Shown: positions 1 to 10,805 of the stretch, piece by piece | How the letters are laid out: every line of letters begins with the position of its first letter | How positions within the stretch are numbered: position 1 is the stretch's first letter | Assembly (NCBI GenBank): GCA_963853835.1 | Contig: OY970823.1 | Coordinates: 61,389,845 to 61,453,844, forward strand | Length of the DNA: 64,000 bases | Reading direction: 5' to 3' | Source of the DNA: Calendula officinalis | Lineage: Eukaryota > Streptophyta > Magnoliopsida > Asterales > Asteraceae | Program-made: the position numbers and the translations under genes | Notes under the pieces: model-generated | Database searches by the model: none | What the model was told of the DNA's origin: nothing | The model's input: the letters and a program-made list of their open reading frames with translations, nothing else

Positions 1-326
1 GGAGAGGAAGGATGGATAAGCATATTGAGCTGACTTATTGTTGTTTTGAAACGTTTAAGGTTCTCGCGAAGAATTATTTAGATCTTGAATCGCATGAGTT
101 GTTTGCGACGATTGGTCGGTTGTTGGACGAAACTGACATGACTCCAGCTGATGTGGCAGAAAATTTGATGCCAAAGTCGGTAGAAGAGAATGGTGAGATT
201 TGCTTGAACAATTTGATCAAATCTTTGGAGAATGCAAAAGAAGAAGCAAGACTCAATGCAGAATTAGCTATTAAAGATGATGATGATAAGGTACAAGATA
301 GTGATGCAAAAGAAAATGGTGTCTAA
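1..326 (+). CDS. AAA-ATPase (BCS1/ASD-like), 3' end only
   Basis: This is the last part of a plant AAA-type ATPase gene that begins left of the window. The open frame enters at base 3 and reads RGRMDKHIEL just before the first in-window ATG at 12, so that ATG is internal. In plant AAA-ATPases related to yeast BCS1 (Arabidopsis At3g50940/ASD group) the motif GRMDKHIE follows the ATPase core, and the LFATIGRLLDETDMTPADVAENLMPKS stretch is the small helical lid. The tail after about residue 70 is acidic and poorly conserved. These proteins are usually membrane-anchored in mitochondria or ER; the N-terminal anchor and the Walker motifs lie outside the window. The stop at 324-326 is only 138 bases from the stop of the convergent MOB1 gene. 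Family assignment is firm; the exact member cannot be told. Confidence 0.85.
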   Translation, partial: RGRMDKHIELTYCCFETFKVLAKNYLDLESHELFATIGRLLDETDMTPADVAENLMPKSVEENGEICLNNLIKSLENAKEEARLNAELAIKDDDDKVQDSDAKENGV

Positions 327-464
327 CAACCATATTTCCAATAAATTAAGATAATTCTCTGTAAAATTCTGTTTCTTGTTGATTATTTTTGCTTAGTAAT
401 CAGAAATCAAATATAAAATCGTACAATAAATCGTCAAAATGAAGATGAAAATGAGGTTGTGAAC

Positions 465-2369
465 TCAATGAGGGATGACAATGGATTCTATAAGCTCTTG
501 AAGTGGCGCTAATTCCTTGTGGTCGATCAAACAAAACTCCTGCAATGCGTTTAAATAAAATAAAATAAAAAGAGTAAATTACAAAAATTGTCCATGTGGT
601 CTTTTAAATTCCACGATTTTGTCCCTATATATTTTTGCTTTTTTTTTGTCTATGTACTTTTTAATTTCGGAAATTTTATCCATGTGGTCTTCAAATTTTA
701 TTTTTTTCATCCTTTTAAAATGACCATAGAGATAAAAATCACGAAATTAAGATATACAGGGACAAAAAAAGAAAAAAAAATGTGTGTGGACAAAATCGTA
801 CAATTCGAAAAGCCACAAGGACAATTTCTGTAATTTACTTTTAAAAAATAATACAAAAAGAGACAGAACCGAGTTTAATTAATAAAATAAACTTACACAT
901 GTAAACAATATGAAATGCTTGAAGCATGTATTTAAATGTGCTTCCTCCTTAAGACTAACAATCTTCTGAAAGTGTGTATGGTAGATATGAGCATATACAC
1001 GAAATAACCGTTTAAATATCGTTTTCACAACATCCCTGAAATTGTTGGGAAATGGTGCACCTGTCATAATATATAACTGTTACGAAAAAACATAAAAACA
1101 ATATTATTAAAATTTAAAATGGATAGATTACCGAGCTTTTGAGGAAATATGGATTCATCATCCAGCTGTGATTCAATCCAATCCATTAAATACTCGACAT
1201 ATTTTGGAGCCGAGACTTCAATAGGCTTTTTTATTTGTACACCATCAGCCCATCTGTATTCATACCTGAAATTAACATATACATTTATTTCAATTTTTAT
1301 ATTCTCCATTAATCTCATATATTCAAATATTATACAAATATGTAACAATAAAAGTAGCATTATAATGTGAAGACATACTTGGGGCCCGCAGTCATAGTTG
1401 GACAACTTTCTGGTGTACAAAATTCGGTCAACGTGCCATGGAGAAGATTCACCTGGTTGAAGAAATCCACAGCTGAAAATAAATAATCAAACCAATTCAT
1501 TCAGATTTAAAAATAAAAATAAAAGGGTTAAAATCACTCCATCTAAATAAAATTACACAAACAAATAGATGGAAAGAGAGTAACTAACTGTTAACAGCAA
1601 GCCATTCATTTATATCTTCCCCAGGTGGAAGTCTTACAGCTTCTCTCAAATTTCCACTACCCAAAGTAGCATCGATGTGTTTCCTTAATTGTGCACCCTG
1701 TAAAACACACGATAAAATTAATATATGTGTTAATAACTAATTAAATCAAATATATTTTTCTGTGTATTCGATTTGCAACTTTAAGAGATCAATTCCTAAC
1801 CTTACTCCCTGAAGGTGAACTTTTTTTGGGACGAAATGTCCTCTGGTTCCTGTTGTAATAGTCAAAATCAGTAAATTGTTCAATATAACAAATCTATAAA
1901 TAAAAAATCAAGCATAATTAAAATGCAGGAGATAGTGTTTGAATTTGCTTATGCAGTATCAATTATGATTATATTAAGGTCAAACCTACAACTTTTCGAT
2001 TTTTAAAATCCGAACTTGACGCTAATTTAGTGATTTACATACATAACTAATCAATAATCATCAACGCAATGCAGGTCACCAAAAGTATTTCATAATTCAA
2101 ACCAAATTTCAAGTTGCAAACAAGTTAATTGTGTCAAATCTCAATTTCTTTTTTCTTTTTGACGCCAATTAAGCATCATCTCAATCGAAAAAACACTAAA
2201 TTCATCGTTATCAGCTAATCACAACAAATCAGACATACACAGATCAATAAATTCAATGCAATGCATCCGAAAATCATGTAACAAGCGATTCATTAAGATT
2301 AAATTGAAGAAAAAAAATCGAATTAAGAGATTATAATAAGGCTTGCCTGCCGAGACCGAATAGGCTCAT
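465..2369 (-). CDS. MOB1: MOB1 kinase activator, complete, 7 exons
   Basis: MOB1 is the small zinc-binding scaffold that activates NDR/LATS-type kinases (plant Hippo-like pathway, growth and cell division). I assembled seven exons on the minus strand: 2347-2369, 1801-1849, 1589-1697, 1379-1472, 1132-1265, 897-1060 and 465-539. They give 215 codons plus a stop, the usual plant MOB1 length. The protein starts [18 protein letters not shown] and contains CTPESCPTM and YAHIYHTHF, which carry the zinc-ligand cysteines and histidines, then the highly conserved [12 protein letters not shown]. It ends [15 protein letters not shown]. Exon 1 is only 23 bases, and its donor is AG|GCAAGC, a GC-AG intron; no in-frame GT alternative is visible. 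The last intron (540-896) contains a foldback MITE. All phases join correctly, so the gene looks intact. Confidence 0.95.
573..842. mobile_element. Foldback MITE inside the last MOB1 intron
   Basis: The two ends are inverted copies: AGTAAATTACAAAAATTG at the left (573-590) matches the reverse complement of CAATTTCTGTAATTTACT at the right (about 823-840). The match continues inward for about 100 bases (for example GATTTTGTCC against GGACAAAATC), so the whole element can fold into one long hairpin. It has no coding capacity. The flanks are A/T runs and I cannot fix a target-site duplication. The short frame within it is an artefact of the repeat. Confidence 0.75.
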
Positions 2370-2740
2370 GACTACGAGAGAGGACAGAAAAAATTGGATG
2401 GATTTCTTGGAAATGGCAAAAAATGGGGGGAGAAAAGGAAAAGGGGTAGACGGGCTGCCCGATTAGACCGGGCAGGTACTTTTTATATATTTTCTAATCT
2501 TAATTAAGAGTTGTTAATTATTCGATGTGGTGCAGCTTAATTAAGTGGTGGAGTCGGAAAAAATTGTGTCATTATTCTGGATCCAGTACGATTTGTCCGC
2601 CACCTGCACACTTGACTTATTTTTCATTTTAACATACATTTTTTATGGATGTTTTTTAAAAAGAATCTCTCTACTTTTAAATAGTTAAATTATATAAAAT
2701 ATACATTTTTGAGCTTTAACACCTGGTATTGTGGCAACAG
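2370..2740. other. MOB1 upstream region
   Basis: This contains the MOB1 5' leader and promoter. I see no clear TATA box at a fixed distance and no further gene. Confidence 0.4.
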
Positions 2741-2945
2741 ATATAAAACCAAAAGTATTGAGAAATTGAGAATCAATGGAACTAAGAATGCAACTTTAAG
2801 CAACGCATTCACCATTTTTAGTTGTGGTTTTGAGATGTGTTTGTGTTGTGAACATTGCAATCCCTTTATATAAAAAACTAGCAGCTAATAAAATTTTAGA
2901 TCTCTTTAATAAGATTTTTGTAACCACAATAATATAATAAATATA
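2740..2945 (-). pseudogene. Relic 5' end of a second cysteine-rich peptide gene
   Basis: This stretch is a diverged copy of the 5' region of the peptide gene at 5677-5946. Shared features are a TATATAA box (2867-2873), the leader TTGAGATGTGTTTGTGTT (2830-2847 on the plus strand) and the start context. An ATG on the minus strand at 2815 opens MVNALLKVAFLVPLILN, similar to the signal peptide MANAMFKVAILAILMLN of the intact gene. The frame then runs on without the cysteines, so only promoter and signal peptide survive. The LINE follows at the upstream side of this fragment and seems to have landed there. Confidence 0.6.
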
Positions 2946-5269
2946 TAATCCATTAAAGTCAACTTCAGTAGTATCATTGACGACATTATGGCTTTCGTGA
3001 AGCATTTTGAGCAAACCGGTTCTTTCGCTAGGGGATGTAACTCATCTTTTATCACTATAGTGCCAAAGATAAAGGACCCGATGAATTTGAGTGATTTTCG
3101 CCCAATATCACTAATCGGGTGTATGTACAAAATACTTGCAAAAGCCTTATCAGAAAGATTAAAAACGGTAATTGATGTAGTAATCGGTGATTCTCAATCG
3201 GCTTTCATAAACGGTAGAAACATTTTGGAAGGGCCTCTTGTGATCAATGAGTTATGCTCATGGGCAAAAAAATCTAAACAAAAAATGTTATTATTTAAAG
3301 TAGATTTTGAGAAAGCATTTGACTCAATCAATTGGGGTTATTTAGACTCGGTATTTGAGCAAATGAATTTTGGCAATAAATGGCGGGGATGGATGCGTGG
3401 TTGCATTTCATCATCCTTTGCATCGGTGCTTGTGAATGGGTCTCCAACTAAGGAATTCCATGTCACAAAAGGGGTTCGTCAAGGAGATCCATTATCACCT
3501 TTTTTATTCATTATCGCCATGGAAGGTCTTAACATAGCAATGAAGATGGCGGGTGAGAAAAAGTTATTTCGTGGTCAAAAAATAGGTTCAAACGGCCCCA
3601 TTATTTCACATCTTTTTTTATGTGGATGATGCCTTGTTTGTTGGGGAAGGCTCTTGCGGTAATTTAGCAAATCTTGCTAGAATACTAAAATGCTTTCAAG
3701 CCTCATCCGGTTTACAAGTTAACTTTCACAAGTCCAAGGTGTTTGGTATCGGGGTTGCACCTCCGCAAGTTAGCAATTGGGCAAATATTCTTAAATGCGT
3801 TCCCGGTTCATTTCCTTTCACCTATCTTTGCGTTCCGGTAGGTGTTAATATGAATCTCAAAAAACATTGGGTTCCGATAGTCAATCGATTTCAAGCTAAA
3901 CTATCCGATTGGAAAGCAAAAAACCTCTCATTTGGTGGAAGATTAACACTTATAAAATCGGTTTTGGGTAGTTTGCCTTTGTATTATTTCTCATTATTCA
4001 AGGCGCCTTCATGTGTAATCGACTCGCTAGAACAAATTCGAAGACGCTTCCTTTGGGGTACAAAAAAAAAATATGTTGGGTTGCATGGTCCATCGTTTTA
4101 GCACCAAAGGAACGTGGTGGTCTTGGGGTTTGTTCTTTGAGGGCTCAAAATATTGCTTTATTAACAAAATGATAGTAGAGATTAAGAGATAATAAATCAT
4201 GTATTTGGAAAAATGTGATTACTGCCATCCACATTGTACGCAAAAAACCGGTCCATTCCATGGTGTCCGGTAGCTCGAGAGGTGTGTGGAGTAATATAAC
4301 AAAAGTCCAAAAAAATCTCTCTGATATTGGGCTTAATTTTTTTGACGTTTTCGAGTTGCGTTTGGGCTCCGGTAACTCATTATTGTTTTGGAAGGATTTA
4401 TAGTGTGGTGGCAGTAGCCTTCAAGCCCAATTTCCAAATCTTTATAACATTGAGAAATTTAAAAATTGCTATGTATCAGATAGAATTAAAAGCTCGGGTC
4501 CCGCATGGGAGTGGAAACAGGCTTAAATAACCAAATTCTTGTTAACGAATTATGCTCATTGTTACGTCTTTTGTTCAATATTGGGTTATCAACAACCCCG
4601 GATATTATACCATGCAAGTTATCTTCGGATGGTTCTTTTGCGGTACATCACATAAGGAATTGGATTGATCATAAAATTACCACCACAGGCTATCAATCTT
4701 TGCCATGGTGTAGTTTTGCCCCATCAAAAGTTAAATGTTTTACTTGGAGGATCGGTATGGATCGTATTCCGGTGGCAAAAAGTTTAAAGAAAATGGGTAT
4801 AAACATTGATTCTAGCATATGCAAACTATGCAATTGTGGTGACGAGGACGTAACACACACTTTTCTTATGTGCACGTATGCAAAGAACATTCTCTCATGG
4901 ATATTCAATTGGTGTGCTATTCCAATTCCATCTTTTAACTCTGTGGTCGAACTCATTGAATTTGGTGTTGGTTGGGGAAATTGTCCAAAAAAAAGAAAGT
5001 ATTGTCTACAATTATACAATGCTCGTTATGGTGTATTTGGAAGGCGAGAAACGAGACGATTTTCAACAAGGTGCACAAACCATACCTAATTATAGTTGGC
5101 GATATCATTTCAACCTCCTATTCTTGGATGAAATATAGAAGTACATCATTTTGTAATGAGGTTGATTGGAATATTTTTCCTGTTTTGTCTTTATTGTAAT
5201 CACTTTTCCGTCTTAGTATCTTGCTAAGTTCGGGTTTTATATTATATTTTCCGTTTCCAAAAAAAAAAA
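2946..5269 (+). mobile_element. 5'-truncated L1-type LINE with dead reverse transcriptase
   Basis: This is a non-LTR retrotransposon fragment. The frame from about 2988 reads a typical plant LINE reverse transcriptase: DFRPISLIGCMYKILAKAL, SQSAFINGRNI, FKVDFEKAFDSINW, GVRQGDPLSPFLF, then the catalytic YVDD (near 3617). A one-base expansion in a T run at about 3610 breaks the frame just before YVDD. The second part continues from 3622 (GLQVNFHKSK, LPLYYFSLF) and later pieces (4215-5089) include the C-terminal zinc-knuckle region with C-x2-C and H-x4-C. Several more stops and shifts are present. The endonuclease domain and the 5' end are missing. The element ends in an A run at 5259-5269. It is not capable of moving by itself. 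I could not identify the target-site duplication. Confidence 0.85.
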
Positions 5270-5676
5270 TTCCCAAATAAATAGTAATTAATGCTATTTG
5301 GAAATATCTAAGTAAGGAAAGGGACGGTGGCTACTCGTCCCTCCTTAATGCACCACACCAAGATAGTTTAGCGAATGGCGAGTTTGTATTATTATAAGAT
5401 CATATACATCACGAGCATAAGTGTTTATATATAGTTGTTTAAAACAATGTTACTACCTCCACTCTCTCTGCGAGGACTTGTTATCTAAAACTATAATGAA
5501 TGGATAATATTGTCATAGAAAACGAATTTAAACAATACATGGAGACATGATCTGTTTGCTTAATTATCAGTTGGCAAGTAAAAAACAGATTTAAGAAGAT
5601 AAACTTTTCTTAATATTGTTTAAGAAATAACATAAGCTTTCTTATATTTATTATCATATTTGATACATTGATACGA
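5270..5676. other. Intergenic, no recognised feature
   Basis: AT-rich sequence between the LINE tail and the 3' end of the peptide gene. It should contain the 3' UTR of that gene; nothing else is recognised. Confidence 0.4.
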
Positions 5677-5946
5677 CTATTGTGGAGGTCTCATACATTC
5701 ACAAAAGCCCTCTACACAATGTGGAATCGAAGGGCGAGGACAATAATCTCTACAGTCAGATCTTAGTTTACATCTTCGCCTAAGATTTGGGACATAAGTT
5801 GCATTTTCGGTGGAACTTGCAACATCAACATGAATAGTTGGAGCTGAATTTTGAGCTTTATCATCTGATATTGCAACAAGCATTGGAACACAAGTATTGA
5901 GCATCAATATAGCTAAAATTGCAACTTTAAACATTGCATTCGCCAT
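5677..5946 (-). CDS. Small secreted six-cysteine peptide, late-nodulin/NCR-like or defensin-like
   Basis: This 89-residue single-exon frame starts with a hydrophobic signal peptide (MANAMFKVAILAILMLNTCVP, about residues 1-26), followed by a polar propeptide of about 30 residues, a basic RRR, and a C-terminal module with six cysteines. The spacing is C-x5-C-x3-C-x7-C-x4-C-x1-C. The C-x5-C start and the C-x4-C-x-C end are what the late nodulin/NCR family shows, and many plant defensin-like peptides are close to it. The likely fate is secretion to the apoplast with a defence or signalling role; that is inference. A TATATAA box lies at 6011 on the plus strand, correctly placed upstream. A decayed paralogue lies at 2740-2945. 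The start codon is the first ATG after the leader. No intron is needed; the gene looks intact. Confidence 0.7.
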   Translation of the reverse strand: MANAMFKVAILAILMLNTCVPMLVAISDDKAQNSAPTIHVDVASSTENATYVPNLRRRCKLRSDCRDYCPRPSIPHCVEGFCECMRPPQ

Positions 5947-6009
5947 TTGCTGGTGCAGTTTTGAGATGTGTTTGTGTGTGATTTGTGGACTTCATACACC
6001 CTTCACCCT

Positions 6010-6018
6010 TTATATAAC
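6010..6018 (-). promoter_or_regulatory. Probable TATA box of the peptide gene
   Basis: TATATAA-type sequence about 65 bases upstream of the start codon, conserved in the relic paralogue at 2867-2873. The leader between box and ATG is also conserved between the two copies. Confidence 0.55.
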
Positions 6019-6059
6019 AAATTTGGTCAATAAATGAGATTTCAAAGATGAAGCATTTA

Positions 6060-6400
6060 TGTAACAGCAATAAATTATAAAAAATATTTTTTTAACGACA
6101 CCTAATAATGTACTACATTTGTCTACGACGGAACTTGAACCCATGACCAATCGGTCATTAACAACACCTTATGAGTTTCACTAGTACCAAAAGTGATGAG
6201 ATTAATTATTTTTTTAATTATTTTTTTTAACGGCCAATTAGTAAGTTAATGGTTCGAGCCTAGACAGTGACATTCACAACGGACAGTATGTCTTCCCTCG
6301 AACCTCTCTACCTATGGGGAATAAACCGCACCATTTGTTTACGACGTGACCTGAACCCATGGGTCATGGGCAACACCTTATTTAATAATAGTTTGTTTAA
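6060..6400 (-). repeat. tRNA-derived SINE pieces (two copies)
   Basis: Two related minus-strand pieces carry a polymerase III B-box-like sequence: reverse complement GGTCATGGGTTCAAGTTCC near 6130-6150 and CCATGGGTTCAGGTC near 6350-6365. Both are followed by GTCGTAGACAAATG or a close variant. An A-box-like GGTACTAGTGAAACTC precedes the first. Between them, GGTTCGAGCC at about 6250 may be a third remnant on the plus strand. No tRNA cloverleaf can be folded, so these are SINE remnants, not tRNA genes. Confidence 0.5.
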
Positions 6401-6510
6401 CTAATGTCTTAAATACACGAGATTAGACATATTTACTTAATTTTAATTAATTATTTTATAATTTATGAGATGCATTAAATGAACTTATAATTTCTTAATG
6501 ATGTTTTAGT

Positions 6511-6620
6511 AAGACTTGTAGCCTAGTGGTACTAATGTAAGGTGTAAAATATTGCTCATTATCTATTGGTTATGAGTTCAAATCATGTTGTGCATAAATA
6601 TGAGTATATTAGATGTTATT
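6511..6620 (+). repeat. tRNA-derived SINE head
   Basis: The A box TAGCCTAGTGGTA (6519-6531) and the B box GGTTATGAGTTCAAATC (6568-6584) lie 36 bases apart, as in tRNA-derived SINEs. The sequence after the B box resembles the tails of the minus-strand pieces at 6060-6400. I see no clear 3' tail or target-site duplication. Confidence 0.55.
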
Positions 6621-7386
6621 CAAAAAGTAATAATATCATAAGTAAGACACATATCCTCTAAAAACTACTACTAAATCTACACATATTTTTCACATCAGGA
6701 CTCGAATCTATAACCATATGCTAATAAAAATATCTTATAACATCTTTTACCAATTCATATCTAATTTTATACATGACCTACAATTATTTATTACAACAAA
6801 TTTTATTACATATTAATTAGTAGTCTTGCATATTGATATGCCACAACATAACTACATAAAAAACAAACATCATAACTTTGTAACGCTCATGTGAGGAGGG
6901 GATGAACCACATTAAACTTCCCAATAAATAAATAAACTGTTGTTACTGCAAGCATTGAATTATACGAAATAATTGACAACATCGAAAAAGTCAAAACATA
7001 AATATCATGTGTGATTAAATTCTCTTATTTAATTTAACAGTTCTAATAATGATAGTGAGTGTACGTTTATGACTACTATAACCAGATATAAACCGAATTA
7101 AGATAGCTGATTAATAGTTAAATGTTCAATTTACACTTATAAGAGATAATGAAGTGGTATAATTATCTAAGACTATCCGTAATGGGTGACCAAACAACTG
7201 CTATCTCTGCGCCACATCAGCTTTCTCTCTCGGGACCAAACAAATGACCAGACAGTGACCAATAGCCCGTAATGGGTGACCGATCGAATTTTTTTTTTTA
7301 AAAAGATTCATTAATAATTAAAACATTACATTAAAAATAATTAAAAACATTACATTAAAAATAATTAAAAAAACATTAAAAAAAAA

Positions 7387-10385
7387 CTAGTGGTGGGTTT
7401 GTCGATTCCAAATGTGTTCCACCAAATCAGATCTAAGATTTAGATGAGTTTGTTAATTATGGATCTCCCTGATAACTTCTAATACTTTTTCATGTGATCG
7501 TACGGGGTCAACATCACTATGTTGCTCTTCCGGATGAAAGTCGGGAGATATCGCTCTGCCTTTGTCTTTGATAATCATATTATGTAATATGATACAAGTG
7601 TACATTATATCCCTTACCCTGTTAACATTTGGGGACCTTGCAACTGTTTTTATTATACCTCATTTTTTCTTTAGAACGCCAAATGCTCGTTCTACGTCTT
7701 TCCTTGCAGCTTCGTGTGCTTTCTTGTAGTTCACCCGCTTAACATCATTCGCATTTGGGTGTGAAATAGACTTAACAAGAACAGACCAATCCGGATATAT
7801 CCCGTCAGTAAGATAATATCCTCATTTGTAAGACACCCCGTTTGCCAAAAAGGGTACCTCAGGTGCTTTCCCGTCTTTGAGAACAATGAAAATATGGGAT
7901 GTTCGTAATACGTTGATGTCGTTGTTCGACCCGGTGACACCAAAGAACACGTGCCAAATCCACAAATCTTGTGAGGCAACCGCTTCAAGTAAAATGAATG
8001 GTTCGTTCCCGTGATCCCCTCTAACATATTGCCTGTAACACCTCAAATTTTAATACAAAACATTTGCCCAAAATAAATCATTTTTCATAAATAGAAGAAC
8101 TAATCCAAAATATGGATTTACAAAAACCTTTGGTATGAAAATCAGAGTAATAAGTTTGGTGTTACAAAATAGATCAAAACCAAAGCTAAGCATAAATCCA
8201 ATCTAAGTTCTTCTACTCTAGGCCCCGCATCTCTATCCATGCGTACCTAAACCTTCGATCCCGAACCTGAGTACATAGCAAAACAAACAAGGAGTACGTG
8301 AGACAAAAACGTCTCGTGAGCTACATGGGTTCAGACCCGATAATAATTATAATCGTATGACATTTAAACAACATATAAGTGGGTCATCCATCTAAATAGT
8401 CACCCTATTGTGACTCTAACACTTTGCTTTCCTAGCAATCATATCTAGTTGTCGGGACATCCCCAACCAACTAGAACCACATTAACTCATTAACCGGGGA
8501 TCCCCCGCATTAACAAGCTTCAAGGTAAAGGCAAGAGGGAATCGCCCAATCTACCTATACCTGCCTTACTCGCCGGACTACTTCCAGTTAGCAAGACTAC
8601 TATCATGGAATGGGCCGATGGGGATCCGCCCAAATGCTCCCCATTCCATACCTCATGATCGGGGATCCCCCGCGTCATCACATCGTCTCAACCTTACTAT
8701 AGCTCGACGGTTATATCAATCAAAGCCTTTGGCTATCACATCAATCATCAACAAGTTAGTTACCTATATTCAACAATATGCAACTAACTATATTTGCTAA
8801 ATTCTACACAATTATCAAATAGACTCGACATATATAATAACAAGTATTTTCATGGCTATGTACTCAATAAAGTCCACACGTACTCACCTTAGCAATAAGA
8901 TGTTCCAACCGAATTCTTGCCCCCAAATCTCCTGCTTCACAAATTCACCGACTTTCCAAGATGTCACCGAAAGCCTAATACAATGATCACAAGATGTTCA
9001 ACATCTCATACTACCAATAATGTATACATTAACCTCTAATTACCATTAATTAACATTTTCCCCAATTATGGTGATTTACCAAACCCTAGGTTTAACCAAC
9101 CCTTAAGATTCTTACAAATCATAATCATACACTTGTTCCCTTTGTTAATATATCATTTATTAAGTGTATACATCATTTATTCACCATAAACCATAACCCC
9201 CAATAACTAGGGTTTCAAACCCAACCATCAAAATACATAGATCTAAAGCTACAAAGATCAATGAGTGAAGATATGCCTTTAATCTTCACTTAGGAGTGAA
9301 ATCTACCAAGGATTTGAGAAGAAATCAACCAAAACCTGCACTTGAGCTCCAAAATTGCCAAAGGGAAAAACTAGGGTTTACTATTGCATTAAATGAGCTC
9401 AAACCCGACTTTAATGATGCACGACCAAAGTTCACGGCGCGAACAATAGTTCGCGTCGCTAACTTCGCGTTTTCCATAATTCGCGATCGCTAAGTCATCG
9501 TGAACTACATCACGACCAATGGCTCAGATCCCTGATCGAAGTTCCCGATCGCCATCCCTAATTCGCGTCGCTAACTCCCTAAAGCAGCAGGGCTGCACTT
9601 TTTCATCTTTGTCTCGACCCGGTTTCGCCCATAACTTTCTCGTACGGTGTCCAAACGACACGAAACCAATTCCTACGTTCTTTAAACGATTTATCCTTAT
9701 TTATCATATTTTTGTACAATTTGTTTATTTACAAATTTCGGGTCGTTACATTGCCCACAGTAAGCATTTGGACATTGAGCCCAAGGCCAATCAGTACAAT
9801 CAATGCTTCCTAGCATACCGGGAAACCCATGCTTCTCCTCATGAAAAACGTATAGCTTCGCCACGTCAGTATGAGTAGGCCTTCGCAAATACTCATCTCC
9901 ATACAAGTGCATAACCCCTTTACAGAATTCTGCGAGACTATCACGACTAGTTTTCTCACCAATTTGTAAGTATTCGTCTAGAGCATCTGGTACAGTGTCG
10001 TATGCTAACTGACGAATTGCAGAGGTGCACCTCATTAGCGGAGAAGTACCTGGGTTCCCAAGTGCATCGTAACGTTGCGCAAATAATGGGACGGTATTAG
10101 TGAGATCGCGAACAATGCGTGTGAAAAGATCACGGCTCATCCTGAAACGTTTATGAAAATCTTGCTCGCTATATGTCGGATTTTCAGCGAAGTAAGCTGC
10201 CATGAGACGGTCATTCGCACCGCCACGGTCCCTATGCACGTATCTTCTAGGAGTTCTAGGGATACTAGAAAGGAACTTGCAAGAAACGCCGCCGCCGTTT
10301 GTAAAAAACCAAGATGTATAATCTTGTCCTCCTCCTCGTCGCCAAAAATGAAATTAGCGACATTCATTTCATCGTCGGAACTCAT
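7387..10385 (-). pseudogene. PIF/Harbinger transposase (HARBI1-like), split by a solo LTR
   Basis: The start is at 10385 (MSSDDEMNVANFIFGDEEED). A frameshift at about 10250 leads to the frame ending at 9755, with GANDRLMAAYFAENPTYSE, LGSIDCTDW (first catalytic Asp region) and CPNAYCGQ. The coding sequence is then interrupted by the 8034-9750 LTR and resumes at 8033 in the correct phase with YVRGDHGNEPF, VASQDLWIW and GSNNDINVL (second Asp region), then YYLTDGIYPDW and ARKDVERAFGVL (Glu region), ending with a TAG at 7387-7389. Beyond the insertion there is a TGA within the KGYYLTDG motif (about 7821) and another at the usual Trp of KKKWGI (about 7660). The DDE nuclease family is certain; function is lost. 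The first part overlaps no other gene. Confidence 0.85.
8034..9750. mobile_element. Solo LTR of a Ty3/Gypsy-type retrotransposon
   Basis: The insert begins TGTAACACC and ends GGTCGTTACA, the TG...CA ends with short inverted TGTAAC/GTTACA common in plant Gypsy (Tekay-like) LTRs. It is flanked by a perfect five-base duplication TTGCC (8029-8033 and 9751-9755). Length is 1717 bases with no gag or pol frames. This is what remains after recombination between the two LTRs of a full element. Short open frames inside (8618-8800, 9296-9493, 9519-9878) have no recognisable content. The Gypsy lineage is inferred from the end sequence only. Confidence 0.8.
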
Positions 10386-10805
10386 TTTTAAGATAGTGTG
10401 TGATGTGAGTAAGTATGAAGAAAAGAAATGAGAAGTGTGAAATTTTTTAGAAAACTATTGGGTATTTATAAGGTAAAAAAAAGGGGTAAAAATGAAGTTT
10501 GAAAGGGGTGTTGGTGATGGAAAATATAGCCGTTTGGGGATGTTTTGGAGCCGTTGGAGACGAGGTTGAACGGTCGAATACTCGACCGTTGGAGGTCCGG
10601 GACGCGTCGCGGTCATCGGGCGTAACCGGGGGGGGTCGTGGTGGCTGAGGTGGAGGGTCACGACCGTTCAATCGGTCGGCGTTATGGGTGGTCTAACGCT
10701 TTATGCGGATACTAATACAATATAGTATAATATAACATAGCATAATGCGAGATAATATAATATATTGTAATATAATATAGCATAGCATAGTGTAATGTAA
10801 TGTAA

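Noticed and set aside
588..833. Open frame of 81 codons
   Set aside because: It lies fully inside the foldback MITE in the last MOB1 intron and is made of low-complexity sequence.
8618..9878. Several short frames (60-119 codons)
   Set aside because: They lie inside the solo LTR and show no family features.
10447..10671. Pro-rich minus-strand frame
   Set aside because: It lies in the GC-rich promoter region between the two Harbinger genes, and the composition explains the frame.
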